Shown here piece after piece: positions 7,081-14,953 of a DNA stretch of 64,000 nucleotides. Origin of the DNA: an uncultured Oscillibacter sp. (GTDB lineage: Bacteria > Bacillota > Clostridia > Oscillospirales > Oscillospiraceae); the NCBI GenBank assembly GCA_950097265.1, contig CATNDJ010000005.1:1-64000 (forward strand). The letters are read 5' to 3'. How positions within the stretch are numbered: the first letter of the stretch is position 1; each line of letters opens with the position of its first letter. The translations under genes were made by a program, and so were the position numbers. The notes under the pieces are model-generated. The model worked only from the letters and a program-made list of their open reading frames with translations. It searched no databases and had not been told where the DNA came from.

Positions 7081-9747
7081 ATGAAGCTCATGGCCATCGA
7101 CGGAAACAGCATCATCAACCGGGCCTACTACGGCATCCGGCCCCTGACCACCCGGGACGGGCTTTACACCCACGCCGTCTTCGGCTTCCTGACGACGCTT
7201 CTGCGCCTGGAGGGGGAGGAGGCCCCGGACGCGGTTTGCGTCACCTTCGACCTCCACGCACCCACCTTCCGCCACAAGGCCGACGCGGCTTACAAGGCCA
7301 CCCGGAAGCCCATGCCGGAGGAGCTGCGCCAGCAGGTGCCGGTTTTGAAGGAGACGCTGGACGCGCTGAACATCCCCCGCTATGAGCTGGAGGGCTGGGA
7401 GGCGGACGACTTGCTGGGGACCATCTCCCGAAAGTGCGCCGCGGCGGGCTGGGAGTGCGTGGTGGTTACGGGGGACAAGGACAGCCTCCAGCTCATTGAT
7501 GGGACCACCAGGGTGAAGCTGGTTTCCACCCGCATGGGGAAGACCAGCACCGAGGACTATACCGAGGCGGCGTTTCGGGAAAAATACGGCTTCGCCCCTA
7601 TTCACATGATCGACCTGAAGGCCCTGATGGGGGACGCTTCGGACAACATCCCCGGCGTGAAGGGCGTGGGGGAGAAGACCGCCATGGGCCTGGTTCAAAT
7701 GTATGGCTCCATCGACCGGCTCTATGCCCGCATGCCGGACGTCGTGACCGCGCCGGAAACCCCCGCCAAGCCCGGCCTTCTCAAAAAGCTGGCGGAGGGG
7801 GAGGAGGCCGCCCGGCACTCCTACTGGCTGGCCACCATCGACACCGGCGCGCCTCTGGAGTTCCGGCCGGAGGACAACCTGTGCCGGGCCCCGGGCCCGG
7901 CGGCCTACCCGCTGTTTTTGAAGCTGGAGTTTACCAAGCTCATTGAAAAATTCGGCCTGAGCCCGGACGGCGCTCCGGCTCCAGAGACTCGGAAAAGGAC
8001 CGCCGCCGCCGTGGAGACGGTGACGGAAAGCACCCGGGGCGGAGAGCTGCTGACCCTCTGGAAAAAGGCGGACCACGTGTCCCTGCTGGCCCGGCCGGAC
8101 TGCTCCGCCGTGGGGGTCTTCTGCGAGACGGGGGAGGACGGCGCCGTGATGGCGGAGCTGTTTTTCGAGCGGTACCAGGGAGACTGGAACGGTCTTCTGA
8201 CAGGCCTGTTTTCAGAGGAGGTCAAAAAGGTCTCCCACAACGTCAAGGACCTGATGCGGACGCTGCTGGAGAACGGCTTCCCGGCGGAGGGTTTCGTTTT
8301 CGACACGGCCCTGGGGGCCTATCTGCTGGACGCGACGGCGGGGAGCTACGACCTCCAGCGCCTGTTTGTCTCCTATTTTAACGAGGAGCTGCCAAAACCC
8401 CTGTACCTGGAGCCGGACGCTTTTTCCCTCCTGGGGGACGGGGAGGCCGCCGCCTCCCTGGACAGCCATGCCGCGGCGGTGGAGGCCCTGTACGGCGTTC
8501 TGGTCCCCAGACTCCGGGAGCGGGGCCAGTGGGGGCTGTTTAAGACCGCCGAGCTGCCCCTCTGCCGGGTGCTGGCGGAGATGGAGCGGACGGGCTGCAA
8601 GGTGGACGCCCGGGCCCTGCGGGAGTTTGGCGAGAGCCTGTCCGCCCGCATCGCCGGGCAGGAGGCCGCCATTTACGAGATGGCCGGGGAGAAATTCAAC
8701 ATCAACTCCCCAAAGCAGCTGGGGGAGGTGCTGTTCGGGCGCTTAGGGCTTCCCCACGGGAAGAAGACGAAGACCGGCTGGTCCACCAACGCCGAGGTGC
8801 TGGAAAAGCTCCGCTTCCAGCATCCCATTGTGGACGCGGTGCTGGAGTACCGGCAGTACGCCAAGCTGAAATCCACCTACGCCGAGGGACTGCTGAAGGC
8901 CATGGACGCCGACGGGCGGATCCGGACGAGGTTCCAGATGACCGTCACCGCCACGGGCCGCCTCAGCTCCACGGAGCCGAATTTGCAGAACATCCCCACC
9001 CGGACGGACCTGGGCAGCGAGCTCCGCCGGATGTTCACGGCGGCGGAAGGCTGCGTCCTGGTGGACGCGGACTACTCCCAGATTGAACTGCGCATCCTGG
9101 CTCACATCGCCGGAGACGAGGCCATGCGGGCGGCCTTCCTGGCGGGGGGCGACTTCCACGCCGAGACGGCGGCCAAGGTGTTCCGGGTGAACCGGGAGGA
9201 CGTAACCCATGAGATGCGCCGCCGGGCCAAGTCGGTGAACTTCGGCATTATCTACGGCAAGTCCCCCTTCACCCTGAGCCAGGACCTGGGCGTTACTCTC
9301 GCCGAGGCCAAGGCGTACCTGGAGGATTACTTCGCCACCTTCCCGGGCGTGAGGAGGTATATGGAGGATGTGGTGAAGCGTGCCCATGAGACCGGCTATG
9401 TGGAGACCCTGTTTCACCGGCGGCGGGAGATTCGAAAGCTGGCTTCCTCCCAGAGGAACGAGAAGGCCTCCGGCGAGCGGGAAGCGCTGAACATGCCCAT
9501 TCAGGGCACGGCGGCGGATGTGATGAAGCTGGCCATGGCGGCGGTATGGAAGCGCCTCCGGGCGGAGAGGCAGTCGGCCCGGCTGGTACTCCAGGTTCAC
9601 GACGAGCTGATTGTAGAGTGTCCGGAGGCTGAGGCTGAGGCCGTGGCTAAGCTGCTGGAGGAGGAGATGGAACACGTGGTGGCGCTCTCCGTCCCCCTGA
9701 CGGCGGAGGCCCACTGGGGGAAGAACTGGCTGGAGGCGAAGGGATGA
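7081..9747 (+). CDS. polA: DNA polymerase I
   Basis: 888 aa with three parts. The 5'-nuclease (about 1-290) has the acidic GWEADDLLG and TGDKD motifs. A 3'-5' exonuclease-like region covers about 300-480. The polymerase domain has motif A DYSQIELR near 662 and motif C VHDELIVE near 838. The middle domain starts LARPDCSAVG where a proofreading exonuclease would show DTET, so the metal-binding acids appear lost, as in Bacillus Pol I. It fills gaps and removes RNA primers. It overlaps the next gene by ATGA. Confidence 0.96.
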   Translation: MKLMAIDGNSIINRAYYGIRPLTTRDGLYTHAVFGFLTTLLRLEGEEAPDAVCVTFDLHAPTFRHKADAAYKATRKPMPEELRQQVPVLKETLDALNIPRYELEGWEADDLLGTISRKCAAAGWECVVVTGDKDSLQLIDGTTRVKLVSTRMGKTSTEDYTEAAFREKYGFAPIHMIDLKALMGDASDNIPGVKGVGEKTAMGLVQMYGSIDRLYARMPDVVTAPETPAKPGLLKKLAEGEEAARHSYWLATIDTGAPLEFRPEDNLCRAPGPAAYPLFLKLEFTKLIEKFGLSPDGAPAPETRKRTAAAVETVTESTRGGELLTLWKKADHVSLLARPDCSAVGVFCETGEDGAVMAELFFERYQGDWNGLLTGLFSEEVKKVSHNVKDLMRTLLENGFPAEGFVFDTALGAYLLDATAGSYDLQRLFVSYFNEELPKPLYLEPDAFSLLGDGEAAASLDSHAAAVEALYGVLVPRLRERGQWGLFKTAELPLCRVLAEMERTGCKVDARALREFGESLSARIAGQEAAIYEMAGEKFNINSPKQLGEVLFGRLGLPHGKKTKTGWSTNAEVLEKLRFQHPIVDAVLEYRQYAKLKSTYAEGLLKAMDADGRIRTRFQMTVTATGRLSSTEPNLQNIPTRTDLGSELRRMFTAAEGCVLVDADYSQIELRILAHIAGDEAMRAAFLAGGDFHAETAAKVFRVNREDVTHEMRRRAKSVNFGIIYGKSPFTLSQDLGVTLAEAKAYLEDYFATFPGVRRYMEDVVKRAHETGYVETLFHRRREIRKLASSQRNEKASGEREALNMPIQGTAADVMKLAMAAVWKRLRAERQSARLVLQVHDELIVECPEAEAEAVAKLLEEEMEHVVALSVPLTAEAHWGKNWLEAKG

Positions 9748-10241
9748 AGAGCCTCTACCTCATCGGCGGCCCCATGGGCGTGGGCAAGACCACCGTCTGC
9801 CGGGAGCTCCAGCAGCGGCTGGACCGCAGCGTCTTCCTGGACGGGGACTGGTGCTGGGACGCAAACCCCTTCCAGGTAACGGAGGAGACGAAGGCCATGG
9901 TGACGGAGAATATCGTCTTCCTGCTGAACAACTTCCTGCTCTGTTCCGCCTATGACCACGTGATTTTCTGCTGGGTCCTCCACCGGCAGGAGATTCTGGA
10001 CGGGCTGCTGTCCTGCTTGAATACCGGGGACTGCCGGGTCCGGGCCGTGTCCCTGCTGGCCTCGCCGGAGGTTCTGGCCGCGCGGATTGAGGCGGATATC
10101 CGGGCCGGGCGGCGGGCCCCAGGGGCCTTGGAACGGAGCCTGGCCTATCTGCCGCTGTATGAGGCCCTGGATACGGAAAAGCTGGACGTGTCCCGCATGT
10201 CTCCGGCGGAAGCGGCGGCGCGCTTGGAGGCGGCGCTATGA
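9744..10241 (+). CDS. Small P-loop nucleotide kinase-like protein
   Basis: 165 aa. A Walker A motif, GGPMGVGKTT (residues 8-17), follows a short beta strand, and the rest fits the compact alpha/beta fold of AAA_18/AAA_33-type kinases. The substrate is unknown; candidates are nucleosides, shikimate-like or antibiotic-like hydroxyl compounds. It overlaps polA by 4 bases and the EamA gene by 4 bases, so the three are translationally coupled, though no functional link to Pol I is evident. No full lid or Walker B motif could be assigned with certainty. Confidence 0.7.
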   Translation: MKSLYLIGGPMGVGKTTVCRELQQRLDRSVFLDGDWCWDANPFQVTEETKAMVTENIVFLLNNFLLCSAYDHVIFCWVLHRQEILDGLLSCLNTGDCRVRAVSLLASPEVLAARIEADIRAGRRAPGALERSLAYLPLYEALDTEKLDVSRMSPAEAAARLEAAL

Positions 10242-11089
10242 AGCGCCTCATTGTCCTCCTGGGCGTGGCGGGGGTGTCCCTCTCCGCCGTGTTCGTCCGC
10301 TGGTCCACGGCCCCGTCTCTGGTGCTGGCCTTTTACCGCATGGCCTTTTCAGCCCTGCTGCTGGCGCCCCTGGCCTTTGCCCGGCGGGCGGAGTTCCGGG
10401 AGCTCCGGCGGCGGGAGCTGGGGCTGAGCCTCCTCAGCGGGGCCTTTCTGGGGATTCACTTTTCCTGCTATTTCGAGTCCCTCCGCTGGACCTCCATCGC
10501 CGCGGCGGTGGTGCTGGTGGACACGGAGGTCCTGTTTGTGGCCCTGGCCTCGGCGCTGATTCTGCGGAAAAAGCTCAGCCGCCGGGCCTGGACGGCGGTG
10601 CTGCTGGCCTTCGGCGGCGGCGTGGCGGTGGCTCTGGCGGACGCCGGGGGAGGAGGGGGAGCCGCCCTGCGGGGAAACGTATTCGCCCTGACAGGGTCCG
10701 TGTGCATGGCGGTTTACACCATGCTTGGGGCCGTCTGCCGCCGGAGACTGTCCACGACGGTGTACACAACCTTGGTTTATTCCGCGGCGGCGGTCACGGT
10801 GCTGTCCGCCGCTCTGATGGGAGGATTGGCCCTCGCCGGCTGGGGCCCGGTGAATCTGCTGGCGGGCCTGGGCATGGCGGTATTCTGCACCCTGCTGGGC
10901 CACAGCGTGTTCAGCTGGGGCCTGAAATACCTGCCCCCGGCGTTTGTGTCCACGGCGAAGCTGCTGGAGCCGGTTTTTGCCTCCGTGTGGGGACTGCTGC
11001 TCTTCGGGGAGCGGCCCGGCGTTCTGGTGATCCTGGGCGGCGGGGTGATTTTGCTGGGCATCGCCCTGTATAGCCGGGAGGATGCGTAG
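10238..11089 (+). CDS. EamA-type (DMT superfamily) transporter
   Basis: 283 aa, about ten hydrophobic segments arranged as two repeated EamA halves, beginning with a small N-terminal helix and the conserved FVRWSTAPSLVLAFYRM segment. DMT proteins export metabolites such as amino acids or drugs; the substrate is not predictable here. It overlaps the kinase gene by ATGA and is 12 bases ahead of rimI. Confidence 0.88.
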   Translation: MKRLIVLLGVAGVSLSAVFVRWSTAPSLVLAFYRMAFSALLLAPLAFARRAEFRELRRRELGLSLLSGAFLGIHFSCYFESLRWTSIAAAVVLVDTEVLFVALASALILRKKLSRRAWTAVLLAFGGGVAVALADAGGGGGAALRGNVFALTGSVCMAVYTMLGAVCRRRLSTTVYTTLVYSAAAVTVLSAALMGGLALAGWGPVNLLAGLGMAVFCTLLGHSVFSWGLKYLPPAFVSTAKLLEPVFASVWGLLLFGERPGVLVILGGGVILLGIALYSREDA

Positions 11090-11101
11090 GAAGGAGCGTT
11101 T

Positions 11102-11578
11102 ATGGAATCGAAAATGAACGTCCAAATCGTCCCCATGAACGGGGACCATCTGGACGAGGTGGCGGAGCTGGAGCGGGTCTGCTTCCCCGATCCCTGGTCC
11201 CGGAACATGCTGAAGGAGGAGCTGGAGAACGACCTGGCGGCCTTCCTGGTGGCCCTGGACGGACAGGGAGCCGTGGCGGGTTACGCGGGGCTCCAGGTGG
11301 TGCTGGACGAGGGTTATATCCTGAATGTGGCCGTGCGCCCGGACTGCCGCCGCCGGGGCGTGGCGGGACAGCTTTTGGAGGTCTTTTTGAACTTCGCCAG
11401 GGGGAACCGGCTGGCCTTTTTGACCCTGGAGGTTCGGGCCTCCAACTACGCTGCCATCGCCCTGTACGGAAGCCGGGGCTTCCGGGGCACGGGGCGGCGG
11501 AAGAACTATTACGAGCACCCGAGGGAAGATGCGGTCATCATGACCCTGGACCTCTCCGGAGAAGGGGTGCCGGGATGA
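11102..11578 (+). CDS. rimI: Ribosomal-protein-alanine N-acetyltransferase RimI-like
   Basis: 158 aa, single GNAT domain. The acetyl-CoA loop appears as VRPDCRRRGVAGQLL near residue 80, and the C-terminal YGSRGF segment is typical of RimI. In E. coli RimI acetylates the N-terminus of ribosomal protein S18; in Firmicutes the gene commonly sits beside tsaD, as it does here with one gene between. AAGGAG precedes the ATG. It overlaps the next GNAT gene by 4 bases. Confidence 0.85.
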   Translation: MESKMNVQIVPMNGDHLDEVAELERVCFPDPWSRNMLKEELENDLAAFLVALDGQGAVAGYAGLQVVLDEGYILNVAVRPDCRRRGVAGQLLEVFLNFARGNRLAFLTLEVRASNYAAIALYGSRGFRGTGRRKNYYEHPREDAVIMTLDLSGEGVPG

Positions 11579-12174
11579 TGGAGCTGAGATTGGCCTCGCC
11601 GGAACAGGCGGCGATGGCCTATGAGCGGGACTTGAGCTCCGCCTTTCCCCCGGCGGAGCTGAAGCCCCTGGCGAATATCCAGGCCTTGTGCTGGGAGGGG
11701 CGCTACCGGCCCTGGTGCATCTTCGACGGGGAGGAATTGGCGGGAGAGTGCTTCCTCTGGCTGGGCCGCCCCGGCTGGGCGCTGCTGGACTATCTCTGCG
11801 TGGCGGAGGACCGCCGGAACGGCGGCCTGGGGGCGCTGATGCTGGAGCTTCTTCGCCGGGCGGAGCCGGGAACCGCAATTTTAGTGGAGAGCGAGGCCCC
11901 GGCCCACGCCTCGGACCCGGCGATGGCGGAGCGCCGCCTGGGCTTCTACGCCCGGTGCGGACTGCGAACCGCCGGATACGACACGGACATTTTCGGCGTC
12001 CACTACAAGACGCTGTACCTCTCAGCGGAGCCGGTGCCGGACAGACGGCTGATGGAGGAAAACCGCTTTATCTACCAAAGCTGCTTTTCCCGGGAAAAAT
12101 ACGCCCGCTATGTCCGCATTCCCCGAGACCCGGCGGCGGGGCCCATTGCTCAGGTGCCCTGGAACGAAGATTGA
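11575..12174 (+). CDS. GNAT family N-acetyltransferase
   Basis: 199 aa. The GNAT core shows FLWLGRPGWALLDYLCV and an acetyl-CoA site, EDRRNGGLGALML (about 80-93), a looser version of the R/Q-x-x-G-x-G/A motif. The acceptor is unknown. Two adjacent ATG codons at 11575 and 11578 are both possible starts. It lies between rimI and tsaD, where tsaB would often be found, but it shows no similarity to TsaB. Confidence 0.8.
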   Translation: MMELRLASPEQAAMAYERDLSSAFPPAELKPLANIQALCWEGRYRPWCIFDGEELAGECFLWLGRPGWALLDYLCVAEDRRNGGLGALMLELLRRAEPGTAILVESEAPAHASDPAMAERRLGFYARCGLRTAGYDTDIFGVHYKTLYLSAEPVPDRRLMEENRFIYQSCFSREKYARYVRIPRDPAAGPIAQVPWNED

Positions 12175-12186
12175 GGGAGGAAAACT

Positions 12187-13209
12187 ATGAAAATTTTGGG
12201 CTTTGAGTCCTCCTGCGACGAGACTGCCGCGGCGGTGGTGGAGGACGGCCGGACCGTGCTGTCCGACGCCGTCGCCTCCCAGGTGGAGATCCATGCCCTC
12301 TACGGCGGCGTGGTGCCGGAGATTGCCTCCCGGAAGCACGTGGAGGCCGTCGCCGCCCTGACGGAAAAGGCCCTGGCGGACGCGGGCTGCGGGCGCTCCG
12401 ACATCGATGCCGTGGCGGTGACCTACGCGCCGGGGCTCATCGGCGCGGTGCTGGTGGGGCTGAGCTTCGCCAAGTCCGCCGCCCTGGGGCTGGGAGTTCC
12501 CCTGATTCCCGTTCACCACATCCGGGGCCACATCGCCGCCAACTACCTGGCCTTTCCAGAGCTGGAGCCGCCCTTTCTGGCCCTGGCCATCTCCGGGGGA
12601 AATACCCTGCTCATCGACGTGGCGGGCTATACGGATATGAAAATATTGGGAGGCACCCGGGACGACGCGGCGGGGGAGTGCTTCGACAAGGCGGCCCGGG
12701 TGCTGGGGCTCAGCTACCCCGGGGGGAAGCCCATCGACGAGCTGGCCCGGCAGTCGGCGGGGGGCGTGTACCAGCTTCCCCAGGCCCACGTGGACGGCGC
12801 GCCCCTGGACATGAGCTTCTCCGGATTGAAGACGGCGGTGGTGAATCTGGCCCACCATGCGGAGCAGGTGGGGGAGTCCCTGGACCGGGCGGCCCTGGCC
12901 CGGGATTTCTCTCAGGCCGTCAGCGACGCCCTGGTCCCCAGGGCCATGGAGGCGGCGAGGCTCGCGGGGCGGAAGACCGTCGTGGCCGCCGGAGGCGTGG
13001 CCGCCAACTCCATCATCCGCGCGGACCTGGAGCGGGCCTGCCGGGAGGCGGGCTGCAAGCTGTATCTTCCGCCTCTCCGCCTCTGCGGGGACAACGGGGC
13101 CATGATCGCCGCCCAGGGCTATTATGAATACCTGGCGGGCCACACGGCGGGGATGGAGCTGAACGCCTACGCCACCAGGGATATTTCCGAAGAGCTGAAA
13201 AACGCGTGA
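12187..13209 (+). CDS. tsaD: tRNA N6-adenosine threonylcarbamoyltransferase TsaD
   Basis: 340 aa, normal length. It begins with the ATP-fold signature GFESSCDETAAAVV and has the metal-binding HHIRGH motif near residue 110, then SGGNT and the C-terminal GGVAANSIIR and CGDNGAM motifs. TsaD, with TsaB and TsaE, transfers threonylcarbamoyl to A37 of tRNAs that read ANN codons. tsaB and tsaE are not in this window. Its stop codon lies inside the terminator hairpin shared with the convergent MGMT-domain gene. Confidence 0.97.
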   Translation: MKILGFESSCDETAAAVVEDGRTVLSDAVASQVEIHALYGGVVPEIASRKHVEAVAALTEKALADAGCGRSDIDAVAVTYAPGLIGAVLVGLSFAKSAALGLGVPLIPVHHIRGHIAANYLAFPELEPPFLALAISGGNTLLIDVAGYTDMKILGGTRDDAAGECFDKAARVLGLSYPGGKPIDELARQSAGGVYQLPQAHVDGAPLDMSFSGLKTAVVNLAHHAEQVGESLDRAALARDFSQAVSDALVPRAMEAARLAGRKTVVAAGGVAANSIIRADLERACREAGCKLYLPPLRLCGDNGAMIAAQGYYEYLAGHTAGMELNAYATRDISEELKNA

Positions 13210-13231
13210 AGGCTTGGCCTTCACGCGTTTT
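13199..13231. terminator. Bidirectional terminator overlapping two stop codons
   Basis: AAAACGCGTGAAGGC, loop TTG, GCCTTCACGCGTTTT: a perfect 15-bp stem with T runs on both strands. The TGA of tsaD (13207-13209) and the TGA of the convergent gene (13221-13223) each lie in an arm, so both proteins end in Asn-Ala encoded by the hairpin. Confidence 0.9.
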
Positions 13232-13547
13232 CATCCTTCAAGGGGACCCACAGGCACCGCTCTAAATCCACCGTGCCGTCCGGCCGGAAGACCACGCCCT
13301 CTGCTTCCAGCAGGGCCCGCTGGGTTCCGGGGGCATGGGCGTCAAAGGCAGCTTTTGTACCGCCGAAGCGGTCCACTACCCGGTGGCAGGGGATAGAGGG
13401 GTCCCGGCAGCCCGCCAGGGCGTAACCCACCGTCCTGGCGCAGCGGGGCGTTCCTGCCAGGCGGGAAATCTGTCCGTAGGTGGCGACCTTCCCGGCGGGA
13501 ATTTGACGGACAGCGTCCAGGAAGACGGCGAAGGTCCCGCCGCTCAC
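13221..13547 (-). CDS. Minimal MGMT-domain protein (alkylguanine-DNA alkyltransferase C-terminal domain)
   Basis: 108 aa, only the DNA-binding/active-site domain of O6-alkylguanine-DNA alkyltransferases. It has an Arg-finger region (PRCARTVGYAL) and the reactive motif PCHRVV with Cys at 54. It lacks the N-terminal domain of Ogt/Ada. Alkyltransferase-like (Atl) proteins have this size but usually Trp at the Cys position, so this one may still accept an alkyl group. The long upstream frame is a shadow of the nitrilase gene. The likely start is the GTG at 13547, which overlaps the nitrilase stop as GTGA, with GAGG ten bases before it. Confidence 0.82.
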   Translation of the reverse strand: MSGGTFAVFLDAVRQIPAGKVATYGQISRLAGTPRCARTVGYALAGCRDPSIPCHRVVDRFGGTKAAFDAHAPGTQRALLEAEGVVFRPDGTVDLERCLWVPLKDENA

Positions 13548-14359
13548 AGCTCCCGGACCTCGTACATGTCCGCCCGGCGGGCGGAGAGGATGGGGAGCTG
13601 GCGGCGGACGGCCTCCAGCCGGCGGAAGCTCAGCTCGGCATACAGGGTGGACTCCTCCGTCCCGGCCCGGCAGAGGACGGTTCCCCAGGGGTCCACGGCG
13701 ATGGAGTGCCCATAGGCCACATAGGAGGCCGTCTCGTCCCGGGCGGGGGAGACCCCCACAAGGAAGCACTGATTGTCCACCGCCCGCTGGCGGAACAGCA
13801 GCTCCCAATGGGCGGGGCCGGTGGTCATATTGAAGGCGGCGGGGACGAAGATGCATTTGGCCCCCCGGAGGCACATGCACCGGGCCAGCTCCTCAAACCG
13901 GAGGTCGAAGCAGATGCAAAGGCCCATGGTTCCAAACTCCGTCTCGAAGGTGGTGACGGCGTTCCCCGGGGAGAGGACGTCCGATTCCCTGAAGCGCTGG
14001 CCCCCCTCCACGTCGATGTCGAAGAGGTGGGCTTTCCGGTGCCTGGCCAGAAGCTCCCCTTTGCGCCCGTAAACAAAGCTGGCGTTGTAGACCTTGTCTC
14101 CCTCCAGCTCCGGGAGGGACCCGCCCACCACGTACAGCTCCAGCTCCGCCGCCAGGGCGGACAGGGCCGCCTGGGCCTCGCCGCCGGCCTTCTCGCCGTA
14201 CTCCCGGAAGCAGGCGCTGTCGTAGGGGCAGCAGAACATCTCCGGCAGCACGGCGATATCCGCCCCCCGGGCCTTGACCTCCCGGAGGCGGCGGCAGGCG
14301 GTCTCGATGTTCTTCCGCTTGTCTTCGGTCACAGGCATTTGAATCAGCGCGGCGCGCAT
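13544..14359 (-). CDS. Carbon-nitrogen hydrolase, omega-amidase (Nit2) type
   Basis: 271 aa nitrilase-fold enzyme. The catalytic triad is visible: Glu40 in AVLPEMF, Lys109 in RHRKAHLFD, Cys150 in LCICFDLRF. The HLFDID...ESDVLSPG segment is characteristic of omega-amidases, which hydrolyse 2-oxoglutaramate or 2-oxosuccinamate (deaminated glutamine or asparagine). A role in repairing deaminated glutathione is the close alternative. An AAGGGGG ribosome site precedes the ATG. It forms a two-gene operon with the MGMT-domain gene and shares a symmetric promoter region with yjbQ. Confidence 0.87.
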   Translation of the reverse strand: MRAALIQMPVTEDKRKNIETACRRLREVKARGADIAVLPEMFCCPYDSACFREYGEKAGGEAQAALSALAAELELYVVGGSLPELEGDKVYNASFVYGRKGELLARHRKAHLFDIDVEGGQRFRESDVLSPGNAVTTFETEFGTMGLCICFDLRFEELARCMCLRGAKCIFVPAAFNMTTGPAHWELLFRQRAVDNQCFLVGVSPARDETASYVAYGHSIAVDPWGTVLCRAGTEESTLYAELSFRRLEAVRRQLPILSARRADMYEVREL

Positions 14360-14395
14360 AGGCGATTCCCCCTTGTGTTGTTTTTTACAAGATAG

Positions 14396-14425
14396 ATTGT
14401 ATCACAGCCGGAACCGTGATACAAT
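14396..14425. promoter_or_regulatory. Symmetric divergent promoter (nitrilase / yjbQ)
   Basis: ATTGTATCAC (14396-14405) and GTGATACAAT (14416-14425) are perfect inverted repeats 10 bases apart. On the plus strand TTGTAT (14397-14402), 17 bases, TACAAT (14420-14425) form a promoter; by symmetry the same elements form an identical minus-strand promoter. Each -35 overlaps the -10 of the other. The start points would leave leaders of about 20 nt (yjbQ) and 30 nt (nitrilase). A repressor operator is the alternative reading. Confidence 0.65.
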
Positions 14426-14452
14426 ACGGAAAACGGACAAGGAGGCCGAATC

Positions 14453-14905
14453 ATGGCAGTCTATACGGAGAAGAAGACCTACCAGACCAAAGCCCACATG
14501 GGCATGATCGACGTGACGGAGGATTTTCAGCACGCAGTGACGGCGGCGTGCCAGCAATACGGCGTCTCCGCCGGGACGGTGACGGGCTTCACCACCGGCG
14601 GCGTGGCGGGGCTGACCACCCTGGAGTTCGAGCCGGGGATGGTGAACCACGACCTGAAGGCGGCGCTGGACGTGTTCTCCCCCTATCTGGACGAGAAGGG
14701 ACACGTGGTGCCCTATTGGCATCATGAGACCTGGCACGACGACAACGGCTCCTCCCACATCAAGGCGGCGCTGCTGTCCCCCTTCATCACCGTGCCCTTC
14801 GTGGATGGGAAAATCACCGTAGGGCCCTGGCAGAACCTGACCCTGGTGGAGTGCGACACGAGAAACCGGGTCCGGGATATCGTGTTCCAGGTTATGGGTG
14901 AATAA
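14453..14905 (+). CDS. yjbQ: YjbQ family protein (UPF0047; secondary thiamine-phosphate synthase type)
   Basis: 150 aa, whole family length. The family landmarks are present: the EFEPG segment near 60, the cluster YWHHETWHDDNGSSH around 87-101 with the conserved His and Asp, GPWQNLTLVECD, and a C-terminal RVRDIVFQV strand. E. coli YjbQ has weak thiamine phosphate synthase activity; the physiological role is unsettled. AAGGAGG precedes the ATG. It is monocistronic with its own terminator. Confidence 0.9.
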   Translation: MAVYTEKKTYQTKAHMGMIDVTEDFQHAVTAACQQYGVSAGTVTGFTTGGVAGLTTLEFEPGMVNHDLKAALDVFSPYLDEKGHVVPYWHHETWHDDNGSSHIKAALLSPFITVPFVDGKITVGPWQNLTLVECDTRNRVRDIVFQVMGE

Positions 14906-14914
14906 GTGCAGAGA

Positions 14915-14953
14915 ACGGCGGCGGGGGAAGATCCCCCCGCCGCCGTCTTTTTA
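14915..14953. terminator. Terminator between yjbQ and the convergent M56 gene
   Basis: ACGGCGGCGGGGG, loop of about 5, CCCCCGCCGCCGT, then CTTTTT. The T run overlaps the TAA stop of the minus-strand M56 peptidase gene. Confidence 0.88.

Noticed and set aside
13548..13880. N-terminal extension of the MGMT-domain frame
   Set aside because: It lies within the nitrilase gene in another frame and its sequence is Pro/Arg/Gly noise.
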